Below, piece by piece: positions 9,751 to 21,254 of a stretch of 64,000 bases of DNA (position 1 is its first letter; each line of letters begins with the position of its first letter). The notes below the pieces were generated by a model. That model was not told the origin of the DNA, searched no databases, and saw nothing but the letters and a program-made list of their open reading frames with translations. Where the stretch lies: assembly GCA_033398695.1 (NCBI GenBank), contig CM065811.1, positions 113,693,501 through 113,757,500 of the forward strand, in the 5' to 3' direction. The position numbers and the translations under genes were made by a program. This stretch comes from Orobanche coerulescens (lineage: Eukaryota; Streptophyta; Magnoliopsida; Lamiales; Orobanchaceae).

Positions 9751-10451
9751 ACAACATCCTTTTTCATTTTTTCAGACTTTTCACTTCCCAAATCCGAATT
9801 CTTAGACTTAGAGAGTTACTTCCTCTATCCTCAACCTCTCATATCATCATCCTAGCACGAGTTGAAAGATTGTAGATCATTGGAGATTGGTGTTCAAGCC
9901 TTCGGCGTTGGATTTCTTCAAGTTCCTCCCTTGTTCTTCACTACTTTGAGGTAGGTGATTCTTCACCAATATTAAGTAATATTTTGAAGGACATTTTGAT
10001 CATGATTTGGGATTATCTAGTCAGTTAATTCGTACGTAGTCGAACATCATGTTGTTAGAAGGATATTTTCGATGTTTCGGTATTTCTTCATCGTATAAAC
10101 CATTGAACCTTTTTAGTGTCTAAACTCATAGCATATTCATGAAGCTTCAAAACCGATTATGACCAGTTTATCGAGATTATCAAGTTCTTATGTCTTTACA
10201 TAATGGAATCATATGTTTTGGGACATAGAATGGATGGAACTTAGGATACTTTCTTGAAGATCAAGATGAATTATGGTGTTGTGATGATTATACGTATCTT
10301 TGTATCTCGAAGTCGTTTAATCCGTAAAGATCTTTCACAAACCGTATGAGCATGATATGCATGGAGATGACATGTATTAACACTGAAGATTTCATGAGTT
10401 TCATCACCATTAGATCAGTCTACTGCCCAATAGTAAACTGCCATGCACGGT

Positions 10452-10665
10452 TAGCGCACGCTAAGATATGTATATTAACGTGCGCTATCGAGAATGAGTA
10501 ACGTACGCTACGTTTGGTATGTAACGTACGTTATATCATCAGGCGAGTCAGTCGGCTGATCAGAGAGAACTGTCAGTACATAGTTAGCGTACGCTAGACT
10601 TCGTCGTTTACGTACGCTAACAGGCAGGCTTAGCGCACGTTACGTAGAGTACGTAGCGTACGCTA
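10452..10665. repeat. Second palindrome array, LTR1
   Basis: About eight further copies of the 12-bp palindrome (TAGCGTACGCTA, TAACGTACGCTA and variants) roughly 700 bp downstream of the TATA box, so in transcribed LTR sequence. Confidence 0.85.
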
Positions 10666-10775
10666 AGTAGTTCAGGCAGATTACATGTTTAGAGCTTTCG
10701 GTCGTAGACCGGATTGTTAGACATTCGTACGACATGAGATGAATTCTATATTATTTCTTTTGTTAAGGTTTGGGC

Positions 10776-12609
10776 TGTTGGGATTCCACAGAAAATAAAC
10801 GCAGCGGAAGAATAAACGGAATCCCTAAGAGGATCGATCAAGTAACGTATATACGAAAAGAAAAATACGAAGATCAAGGAATCAAAGTCCCATACCTATG
10901 ATGTCTCTGAAAAACCTTCGTATGATGATGATGATGATGAAGAGCCCTTCGTTCCAAGCACCTAAAGCAAGATGCCTCTACTTCACACGCCGAAACTTGA
11001 TGGAAAAATCGACAAGCTTCCTTTCTTCAAGAATGCGGCTAGGGAAGCTTGTAGGAATTTTCTCTCTTAATGTATTCTTATTATATCTTGTATCTAAGAT
11101 CAAGATGAAGTTTTCAACCTTACACTCTCTCTCAAATTCGTGATTTTGAGTTCTTATTAGAAGAAGTTGTCCTCTCTCCTTTTTAAAGACTTTTATTTAT
11201 AAAACAATGAAAGTCTACCTTTAACACATGATTGAGGGTATCAAATACACCTCACATATGTCACCTAGTGACATAAAATAAGTATAAAAGAGACAAGAGA
11301 GGGAGGGGGCGGCCTTAAGGGAAATTTCCAAGAAGACGGGCCGAATTTACTCGGCTCGTGTACTGGTTGTTCGTCAAAACGAATCCCTCCTGTACCGGAT
11401 GTTTGTCAAACGAATCCATTTTATTTCTAATGTGTTTGGACTAATTAATTAATCTAATTAATTAATTATATCAAACACAAATATATATTTCTCTAAGAAA
11501 TATAATTTATGAATTAAAGTAATCACCCAGTAACCTACTTACAATTCATAAGACCCCTATTTGATTTATCCGATAAATCAAAATTAGATATCTAATATCT
11601 AATATTATAAGAGAGATTATTAATTCATATTTATCCATCAATGATCCTATTGCGCGACTCTGTAGGTTCATCTCAGCCGGCATTGGGAGGAACCAATGAG
11701 TGCGGGCGGCCTGCTTGACTGGCGGGCCGCTGTAAACCCCGACTGAGAACGAATGAACGAATCATTCCAGAACCATTATGTCGTGAATACTATATACGTA
11801 TAGACCCTTCATCAGATGTCCCGGTCAAGTCTTCGGGTCACGGTAAAGTCAAACCCTACTGTTGACTAAACTCTATACATGTGTTAATGCAAATCAAGAC
11901 CGACTGATTAATAGTGTATCTAATACGACTATATCAGAATGCTTTGGCCAAAGACTTATGATCTTATTTGCCATTAACCGTATAGGACATTCGGCTGCTC
12001 ACTAACAGGAGATAGAATCCTTTCTTGGCGTACAACAAAGACTGCTACATGCCCGTAAAGTCCGCACTTTGAGGTCGACTCAGCAACTAAGCAAATGAGT
12101 CTAACTACTCTAATGACAAACTAAACGTCACAGGCACATCTTCTACTGAACCCTCAAGTCAAAGGTCCACGTATACTATCACAACCTTTCGATTCGTCAT
12201 CGACTCTCCGAGAGTGAATACCGTGTGACTGAATCGAGTATGAGTCGTGTTCGAGTATACTGGTCCCACCAATATACTCATAACTATGCTATCAAGACGT
12301 GCACACATCCTAGCATCAGTTATACAAGTCTTATTAAAACTTAATGTCCTGTTAAGTTTTATCGACTTGCGAACTAGTTAAGCATTTGAGCTCTAAACAC
12401 TTCTAGTGCCTATCTCCTTATCTCTATAAGGAGTAGAATGTTCACTCTCAAATGCAAGGACTATTATTCTATATACCAAATCACAATGCCAGTGATATAC
12501 AATAATATAGAAATAATAATTGCCTTATTAAATATAATATTCATAATTACAATACAATTGCTCTCACTCTCTCATCCTCTGAGTGGCATTCGAGGGCATA
12601 TTCCTAACA
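10776..12609 (-). repeat. Copia D 3' LTR
   Basis: It runs from TGTTGGGATTCC to TTCCTAACA in window orientation. It contains a GAT trinucleotide run near 10920 (one unit longer than in the partner LTR), a minus-strand TATAAATA at 11194-11201, and the block shared by all copia LTRs here (around 11650). It differs from the partner in a GC-rich stretch near 11700-11730. Confidence 0.95.
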
Positions 12610-12620
12610 ATCTCCCACTT
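12610..12620 (-). other. Copia D polypurine tract
   Basis: Minus-strand AAGTGGGAGAT adjoining the 3' LTR; 14 bp downstream of the polyprotein stop. Confidence 0.85.
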
Positions 12621-12624
12621 GCAC

Positions 12625-15600
12625 TCAATGCCACAAACTATGGTATCTAATACCCATACTCTCCAGATGTCTATCTAAGACCTTCTGAGATAGTGGCTTG
12701 GTGAGCGGATCAGCAACGTTATTTGCTGTGTCTACTCTTTGCAGTGTAACATTCCCATCCCGAACCATTTCTCTAACAAAATGATATTTTCTCGCAATAT
12801 TTTTGGTGTTGTGGTGAGCCCTGGGCTCCTTAGCCTGTGCAACAGCTCCGTCGTCGTCACAAAACAGTGTCACGGGCTTCTCTGCGTTAGGAACCACTTG
12901 AAGTTCCTCAGTGAACTTCTTTATCCAAAAAGCTTCTTTAGCAGCCTCTATGGCTGCCTGATATTCGGCTTGACATGTAGAGATAGCAGTCGAACTTTGC
13001 TTGGCACTTCTCCAAGAAACTGCCCCACCATTCAGAGTAAAGATATACCCTGATGTGGACATCTGAGCATACATGTCCCCCGAAAAATCTGAGTCTGTAT
13101 AACCCATCACTCTTAGTTCTCCACCGCCATATGTAAGAACCAAGTCTTTAGTCCTCCTTAGGTACTTAAGAATGTTCTTTACAGCAGTCCAATGTTCCTA
13201 CCCTGGATTTGACTGAAACTGACTTACTACGCTCACAGCATTGGCAATGTCCGGTCCAGTGCAAATCATTACATACATAAGGCTACCTACTGCCGAAGCA
13301 TAAGGTACCTTGCTCATTTCCTTTCTATCTTCCTCACTTTGAGGACACATCTCTAAGGAAAGTTTTGCACCATGTTGCATAGGTAGAAACCCTCTTTTAG
13401 AATCTTCCATCCTAAATCGCTTCAGGATCTTTTCTATGTAGAGGGCTTGGGAAAGACCTAACATTCTTTTCGCTCTATCTCGGTAGAGACGAATACCCAG
13501 AATATAGATAGATTCTCCCAAGTCTTTCATTGAGAACTCTTTAGAAATCCAAGCTTTCACAGAACTGAGCATTCCTACATTGTTTCTTATAAGTAGAATG
13601 TCATCTACATATAGTATTAAGAACGCAATTTTGCTCCCACTAACCTTCTTGTAAATACAGGGCTCTTCTTCATTTTGGACAAAATCAAACTCTTTGACTG
13701 TCTCGTTAAAACGAAGATTCCAACTCCATGAAGCTTGCTTCAGTCCATAAATGGCACGCTGAAGTTTGCATACTTTATGAATATTGGTTTGAGATATGAA
13801 TCCCTTAGGCTGTTCCATGTAAATCTCCTCCTCGAGGAATCCATTTAGGAATGCCGTTTTCACATCCATTTGCCATATTTCATAATCTAAGTGGGCTGCT
13901 ATAGCAAGCATCATGCTAATAGACTTAATCATAGCTACAGGCGAGAAGGTCTCGAAGTAATCGATTCCTTCTCTTTGGGAATAACCCTTTGCCACAAGCT
14001 TGGCCTTATAAGTATCAAACTTGCCATCTCCTTCAGTCTTTCTCTTATAGATCCATTTGTTTCCAATATGCACTATGCCTTTAGGACGATCTACTAAAGT
14101 CCAGACCTGATTAGCATGCACTAAGTCTATCTCAGCTTCCATAGCTTCTTGCCACTTGGTGGAGTCAACGTCTACCATCGCTTGGTCGTATGTAGAAGGA
14201 TCATTCTCTTGACTACTTTCTGTCATCTCATGGACACCCAGTTCCTCTTGATGCAGATAGCCATATCTCTCAGGTAATTGAGAAATTCTACTAGACTTGC
14301 GAGGTTGTATTTGTATTTCAGAAGGTTCGGTTCTTATATCTTGCATAGGTGTCTCATTTGGTGTTTCTTTTATTTCTTCCAAAGAAATATTTCTACCTAC
14401 CCCTCATTCCTGAATAAACTGATCTTCCAGGAAGTGTGCTTGTATAGCAACGATGATCCTATGATCTTCGTGCATGTAGAATAGATATCCCATGGAATCC
14501 CCTGGATATCCTATGAAACGACCTTTCATAGACCTAGTTTCCAATTTCTCTACTTTAGTCTTCTTGACATAAGCAGGGCATCCCCAAATCCTAATGTGAT
14601 TAAGACTTGGTTTCTTACCTCTCCACATCTCATGGGGAGTCTTAGGAACAGATTTGGAAGGACATCTGTTCAAGATATGCACAGCAGTAAGGAGCGTGTA
14701 ACCCCACAAATAAATCGGTAGATTAGTATAGTTAAGCATGGAGCGAACCATGTCCAACAAGGTTCGGTTCCTTCTTTCTGATACACCATTTAATTGTGGA
14801 GTAGCTGGAGGAGTGAATTGTGATACTATTCCTAGTTCTTTTAAGAACTCATCAAATTCGGTACTCATGTACTCACCACCCCGGTCTGACCGAAGAGTCT
14901 TAACATGGTTACCTGTTTGATTTTCAACTAGGGCTTTAAATTCCTTGAATTTATCAAAAGCTTCAGACTTATGTTTCATTAAGTACACGAATCCATACCT
15001 GGTATGGTCATTAGTGAATGTAATGAAATACTGAAAGCCATCTCGTGCCACTTCAAAAGGGCCACAGACGTCGGTATGGATCAATCCAAGTTTTTCAGCA
15101 GCTCTTTCAAAAGTCCCTGCGAAGGGTAACTTAGTCATTTTGCCTTGAAGGCAAGATTCACAATTTGGATAGGGATCTGATCCCAATGGACCCGTAAGCC
15201 CATCTTTCTCCATTTTATGAACCTTAGTCTGGCCGATATGACCAAGTCTAAGATGCCACTTAAGTACTTGGTTCGTTTCATCCCTACCACGCTTCCTAGT
15301 TATAGTGTTCACAGTTGTCTTATTCTTTAAATTTAAATGGTATAAACCATTTAATAATGTAGCATGACCAACCAATTTATTTCTGAAATAAATACGAGAG
15401 GACCCATCTCCAATAAATAAGTGAAATCCCTTTCGGTCCATGACCGGAATTAATACAATATTCTTGTGCCCCTTGGGCAAAACAAGTACATCATCTAAAG
15501 TGAGAATAAAACCAGATTCTAAATCCAACATAAGGGATCCGATATCAGAAGCCTCGACACTATGCCCACTTCCGACGGTGACCATCACCTCCCCTGAATC

Positions 15601-16560
15601 TAGCTTCCTACTTCGTTCCAGATCCTGATTCATTGTACAAATGTGAGAACTCGCACCGGAATTAAGTATCCAAGAAGTAGAATATACAGTTACAGAACAA
15701 TTTGTTTCTAAAACCAGTAGTTCCGTACCTGAAGGCGCATTACGGTCAAGCTTTGGACAATACCTCTTCTAGTGGCCTAGCTCACCGCAGTTGAGGCATA
15801 CATCCGTTTTCTTGGCCCCTTTGCTCTTTTGAACCATTGGGGTCTTGCCCCTTCCCTTGTCGATCTTGGCTATCGGACCTAACTGCTTCTTGTTCTTTTT
15901 CTTCTTATTCTTGGACTTCCAAGTCTTAGAAGAAATCACAAGTGCATCTTCCTTTCCCTTTGTCTTCATCTGAGACTGGGCAGTCGTCAGTTTGTTCATT
16001 AGCCCAGCTAAGTTACATGCAATCTCATTGCAGTTGAAGTTCATGACAAATTGGGAAAAGGAGTCAGGAAGTGACTGCAGGATAAGGTCCGTTTGGAGAG
16101 ATGCATGCATCTAAAAATCAAGAGCTTCCAATCTCTCAATTATCGAGATCATCTTGAGGACATGGTCCCCAACCCTCTCTCCTTCCTTCATCCTGGCGCC
16201 GAATAATTGCTTTGATATCTCATATCTAGCAGTTCGGCTATGCTCTCCATAGAGCTCAGCCAGGTGCGCTAAGATGGCTCGTGAAGACGTCATCTTTTCA
16301 TGGGCACGTTGAAGCTCATTGGTCATTGAGCCTAACATGTACCCTCGCACTCTTATGTCGTCTTTTACCCATTTCTCATGGGCATCGACATCTTCCTGAT
16401 TGGCTCGGGTTCTTGCAGGAGCCGCTGGGATGTCCGCCTCCAAGACGTATCCCAGCATTTCCATAGTTAGGACAATCCTCAAGTTCCGAAGCCAGTCCAC
16501 ATAGTTCGGACCAGTCAGGACGTTCTTTTCAAGTAGTATAGCGAGTGGGTTCATTGTCAT
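12625..16560 (-). pseudogene. Copia D gag-pol polyprotein, one frame with four stops
   Basis: About 1310 codons stay in one frame from ATG 16560 to 12625. In order: gag (16560 to about 15800), zinc knuckle CLNCGELGHWKRYC-type with its Trp now a stop (about 15790-15755), protease (about 15680-15640), integrase with the HLRLGH...CESC zinc site, RSDRGGEY and NGVSERRN (about 15350-14700), RT with an intact YVDD (near 13600) and RNase H with YTDSDFSGD (13143-12625). In-frame stops: TAG 16111, TAG 15769, TGA 14404, TAG 13198. The protease DSGA reads NSGA (Asn codon 15661-15663), losing the catalytic aspartate. There are no frameshifts. Family placement is firm; a Tork/Angela-type lineage is only a guess from the LTR length and gag start. 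Confidence 0.93.
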
Positions 16561-18249
16561 ATTGAGAGTTTTGTTAACTGCAGAGAATAATTTGAGATTC
16601 GTTAGTGATTGTTTAATTATGATCCGAGTAAAGAATTTAAGGACTTTCTTTATTCATAACTCGGCTCCCACTATTTTATCGGCATTTACACACTCCCATG
16701 TTAAATCCGGAAGTCTTGGGTGACTTCATAGTGGTGATCGATTTCTTTACAAAGTTTAATAGAGGGCAACCCATACGGTTTATATTCTATTATTCTTTAT
16801 AAAGTGGTGTCTAATACCAACCCATCTAATGGATGATTCGATCTTCTTTTACCCCTAGTTCACTTGCCCTCAACCCATTCGGTTTCTATGGCTCGCTGAA
16901 CTATCTAAGTTTAAACCGTCAACTCCTATTAGTCTGACAATTGAATCTTACCCGGCAACCCATACAGTTTATAGGGGTTTGATTTGTCACAACCAAAGGC
17001 ATCTAATGCACTATAGGAATTTATCAACTTTCCCCAAAAATATTACCCCGACATACTCGGAAGAATAATATTCCGGTTTAGATTTCAATTTTCCATGAGT
17101 TTGACGGAGGGTAGGAAACCTCGTAACCTTTATAACTTAGTGTTTGTAAGTGAGAGTATTAACACGATTATATGTTACACTTTGCACATTAATCCGTTTA
17201 TAAGCGCGGTTTGTGGTTTGTCAATCATTGAAAATGAAAAGCAATAAATAGCAACCTAGTTACTACCAACATATAGCTCATGGACTTTTTCCTAAGTATT
17301 GGGCCAAGCCAAATAAAGAAAGGAAAAATACAGTATTGATTCTTCGTCTTCTAGTCGGTCGTCTTCGGTCTTCGTCATAGCCATATGAATAATTACATCA
17401 TTGAACAATACGTCATATTATACATATTTTCTAGTAAAAATAAATAGGCTCAAAATGGCCTTTACAACCATATCGAATCGAACAAATCAACAACTAAGTC
17501 CACGAGCTATATCACCATCACATAAGGCATTCCATACAACATGTAACGGTAAATAAAATTAAATAATCAATTAATATATTAATCCAATTAATATAAAAAT
17601 TAATCTATTTAATTTCTACAATATTAATCAAATTAATATTTATAATCGTCATTTTAATCCGTTCAAAGTAATCCGGCCAAAACAATATTCTCGTCTAATA
17701 ATTTCCCTTAATAAAAAGATATTCCAAATATTTTATTAAATCCAATTAAATCCAATTTAAATTTCGAAAATTATTACAACGAAATATAAACACAAAAATG
17801 GAGTCCGGAAAATCCGGTATCGTGTGACCACGGCCCGATTCAAAATCGGGCCAAAAACCGAGAACCGCCGGACCGAGTCACTCTCGGCCATCGCCCGGCA
17901 GGCTGGCGAGCAGCTCTGATAGCCTCATCGAGTCACTCTCGGCCGGCGAGCGGCGATCCGATAAGCTGCTGCCGTATTGCGTCTTCGTGCGGTATTCGTA
18001 TTTAACCCCCGTTTTTCTCATTTTTTCGACTCGCTTCCAAAACGAAAAAGTTTCTTAACTTCATGAAGAACTTATAAATCAACAAAAATCAAATTTTTCA
18101 GATTTATAATTCACATAAAATAGTCGAAACTTGACTTACTACGAACGATTAAATTTCTTCGATTATATCTATTATGATTCTAAATCATAAACATCATCAA
18201 ATAACATTCCAAATGCAAAGATGATCGTATATACGATATATTTGACCTC
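16561..18249 (-). other. Copia D 5' leader
   Basis: About 1.7 kb without coding signal between PBS and gag. It has a motif caacccata repeated at 16767, 16871 and 16956, and a GC-rich patch at 17840-17960 with a repeated cgagtcactctcggcc. The same layout occurs in the leader of copy E. It could hold the packaging or dimerisation signal. Confidence 0.6.
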
Positions 18250-18261
18250 GCTCCGATACCA
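18250..18261 (-). other. Copia D primer-binding site
   Basis: Minus-strand TGGTATCGGAGC, one mismatch from the initiator-Met tRNA 3' complement TGGTATCAGAGC, one base inside the 5' LTR. Confidence 0.85.
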
Positions 18262-18262
18262 C

Positions 18263-20096
18263 TGTTGGGATTCCACAGAAAATAAACGCAGCGGAAGAAT
18301 AAACGGAATCCCTAAGAGGATCGATCAAGTAACGTATATACGAAAAGAAAAATACGAAGATCAAGGAATCAAAGTCCCATACCTATGATGTCTCTGAAAA
18401 ACCTTCGTATGATGATGATGATGAAGAGCCCTTCGTTCCAAGCACCTAAAGCAAGATGCCTCTACTTCACACGCCGGAACTTGATGGAAAAATCGACAAG
18501 CTTCCTTTCTTCAAGAATGCGGCTAGGGAAGCTTGTAGGAATTTTCTCTCTCAATGTATTCTTCTTATATCTTGTCTCTAAGATCAATATGAAGTTTCCA
18601 AACTTACACTCTCTCTCAAATTCGTGATTTTGAGTTCTTACTAGAAGAAGTTGTCCTCTCTCCTTTGTAAAGACTTTTATTTATAAAAAAATGAAAGTCT
18701 ACCTTTAACACATGATTGAGGGTATCAAATACATCTCACATATGTCACATAGTGACATAAAATAAGTATAAAATAGACAAGAGAGGGAGGGGGCGGCCTT
18801 AAGGGAAATTTCCAAGAAGACGGGTCGAATTTACTCGGCTCGTGTACTGGATGTTCGTCAAAACGAATCCCTCGTGTACCGGATGTTTGTCAAACAAATC
18901 CATTTTATTTCCAATGTGTTTGGACTAATTAATTAATTCAATTAATTAATTATATAAAACACAAATATATATTTCTCTAAGAAATATAATTTATGAATTA
19001 AAGTAATCCCTGTAACCTACTTACAATTCATAAGACCGCTATTTGATTTATCCGATAAATCAAAATTAGATATCTAATATCTAATATTATAAGAGAGATT
19101 ATTAATTCATATTTATCCATCAATGATCCTATTGCGCGACTCCGTAGGTTCGTCTCAGCCGGCATTAGGAGGAACCAGTGAGTGCGGGCAGCACTTAGCC
19201 AGCCTAGCGGGGCCGCACTGTAAACCCCGACTGAGAACGAATGAACGAATTATTCCAGAACCATTATGTCGTGAATACTATATACGTATAGACCCTTCAT
19301 CAGATGTCCCGGTCAAGTCTTCGGGTCACGGTAAAGTCAAACCCTACTATTGACTAAACTCTTTACATGTGTTAATGCAAATCAAGACCGACTGATTAAT
19401 AGTGTATCTAATACGACTATATCAGAATGCTTTGGCAAAGACTTATGATCTTATTTGCCATTAACCGTATAAGACATTCGCCTGCTCACTAACAGGAGAT
19501 AGAATCATTTCTTGGCGTACAGCAAAGACTGCTACCTGCCCGTATAGTCCGCACTTTGAGGTCGACTCAGCAATTAAGCAAATGAGTCTAACTACTCTAA
19601 TGACAAACTAAACGTCACAGGCACATCTTCTACTGAACCCCCAAGTCAAAGGTCCACGTATACTATCACAACCTTTCGATTCGTCATCGACTCTCCGAGA
19701 GTGAATACCGTGTGACTGAATCGAGTATGAGTCGTGTTCGAGTATACTGGTCCCACCAATATACTTATAACTATGCTATCAAGACGTGGACACATCCTAG
19801 CATCAGTTATACAAGTCTTATTAAAACTTAATGTCCTGTTAAGTTTTATCGACTTGCGAACTAGTTAAGCATTCGAGCTCTAAACACTTCTAGTGCCTAT
19901 CTCCTTATCTCCATAAGGAGTAGAATGTTCACTCTCAAATGCAAGGACTATTATTCTATATACCAAATCACAATGCCAGTGATATACAATAATATAGAAA
20001 TAATAATTGCCTTATTAAATATAATATTCATAATTACAATACAATTGCTCTCACTTTCTCATCCTCTGAGTGGCATTCGAGGGCATATTCCTAACA
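18263..20096 (-). repeat. Copia D 5' LTR
   Basis: Partner of 10776-12609 with the same 1834-bp length. A minus-strand TATAAATA at 18678-18685 is the likely promoter of the element. The conserved block is near 19135. The right end, CCTAACA, abuts the second target duplication at 20097. Confidence 0.95.
18678..18685 (-). promoter_or_regulatory. TATA box of copia D 5' LTR
   Basis: Minus-strand TATAAATA in an A/T-rich stretch, conserved at 11194-11201 in the 3' LTR. Confidence 0.5.
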
Positions 20097-20101
20097 CGAG
20101 C

Positions 20102-21008
20102 TTGCTACGTTGATCGAAGGAGACGGCCTTCGAGTGTGTTGAGATCACTGGAGTGATTTGTTCTTGCCATATTTGAGGCAAGTATGGTAATTTGTTAATA
20201 TTAGTATTTTAAGCATACATGTGCTTTATTCATATTGTTGAACATGGGATTTATTTCGTTGAATTGTAATGATATTCGTTATCTAGTGTTTTTTATGTTC
20301 ATGTTGATGGACATAGCGATTTTGCATGTATGTATGCATGAGTTGTGTTTGTGTATGTTTACGATCTATGCTGAGGGCGCTGGATCGGATGTCCACCTCG
20401 TGTTGGTGCGACGGGATTATCTTGGGATCTAGGTTGAGGGCGCTGGATCATTGGACGAGTTGTTGCACCTCATGTTGGTCCGATGGGATCATCTTGGGAT
20501 CTATGCTGAGGGCGCTGGATCATTGGAATACCCATGTTGTGTTAATGGAATCTTGTGGATTCGCATTGTCGGATTCCGGTAGCAGAAGTTCGTGTGGTGT
20601 ATCTTGTTATGTATTGTTGATGCATATTCGATTTGTTTAATATGATACTTGTACTAGCATCGTTTTGCTAACCCCTTCGGGGGTGGACATTTGTTTTGAT
20701 GTTCAGGTAGCCGAGGAGCGGGAAAGCGACCACGATCTGACGTGACGACGAAGGGGCTCAGTGATGTTTGTTGTTATTGTGATTTATCTTCCTGGTTCAT
20801 TTTCAGTACTCGAGTACGCGTGTCTTATTAATATCATTTCAATATGGTTGTATTAATTAACTCAAATGGATCAGTTGGAGCCGATTTTGTATATTGAATA
20901 TCTGTGGTATTGTTGGATTATATTTTCCTTTCTTTTTATTAGCCTTGTAAATCCTTACTTAAAGGGTTTACGACGCTGTAATTATTCCGAATATCTCGGG
21001 GTGTTACA
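20102..21008 (+). repeat. Chromovirus LTR1, right part (5' LTR of unit B)
   Basis: Continues LTR1 after the copia D target duplication and ends ATCTCGGGGTGTTACA, an imperfect inverse of the LTR start. It contains a tandem repeat at 20363-20530 built on a gctgagggcgctggatc core. The LTR without the insertion is about 2386 bp. Confidence 0.95.
20363..20530 (+). repeat. 63/72-bp tandem repeat in LTR1
   Basis: Three units start at 20363, 20426 and 20498, each opening gatct and containing gagggcgctggatc. The same array is at 27705-27868 and about 35030-35195. Confidence 0.85.
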
Positions 21009-21013
21009 GAATA

Positions 21014-21025
21014 TGGTATCAGAGC
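21014..21025 (+). other. Primer-binding site, unit B
   Basis: TGGTATCAGAGC, a perfect complement to the plant initiator-Met tRNA 3' end, five bases after the LTR. Confidence 0.9.
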
Positions 21026-21254
21026 TAAGATTCATGGATATCTTCGTAGTCGGGTTTTAGTTGGGTCTGATTCCGTTATTTAATTTACGGGTCGTTCGTA
21101 ACATCACTGTTCAGCCAAAGTCGTCATGTGGACCGTGGTTGTAAGTCTCCTAATCTCTTATACTACTGTTTTACTTAATTTCTGTTTTGGTGAATATTGA
21201 CGGACTTTATTTTTGAAAATTTTGTCCTGAATATTGAGAAATTGTGTTTACAGT

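Larger units (their letters stand above)
9297..10775 (+). repeat. Chromovirus LTR1, left part
   Basis: It begins TGTAATACCCGAGAT directly after a purine-rich tract (ttagggagagagga). It matches LTR2 (25941) and LTR3 (33267) except for a 24-bp deletion between two palindromic motifs near 9637. The TATA box is at 9741-9750. Copia D interrupts it at 10776; the first copy of the target duplication is 10771-10775 (tgggc). The LTR resumes at 20102. Confidence 0.95.
10776..20096 (-). mobile_element. Copia element D, complete, nested in chromovirus LTR1
   Basis: A 9.32-kb element with two 1834-bp LTRs, PBS, polypurine tract and one gag-pol frame on the minus strand. The target duplication is tgggc (10771-10775) and cgagc (20097-20101). 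The uninterrupted LTR2 and LTR3 read cgagc here, so the left copy has taken two substitutions. The LTRs differ at scattered sites and small indels, so the insertion is not recent. It is younger than the chromovirus array, which it interrupts. Confidence 0.95.

Noticed and set aside
10898..11143. Met-rich open frame, repeated at 18385-18627
   Set aside because: Produced by a GAT microsatellite in the copia D LTR; its length differs between the two LTRs as expected for slippage.
21014..21025. Possible tRNA genes at TGGTATCAGAGC sites (21014, 28357, 46521, 61344)
   Set aside because: Only the 12-base primer-binding complement is present, next to LTR ends; no tRNA body or arms.
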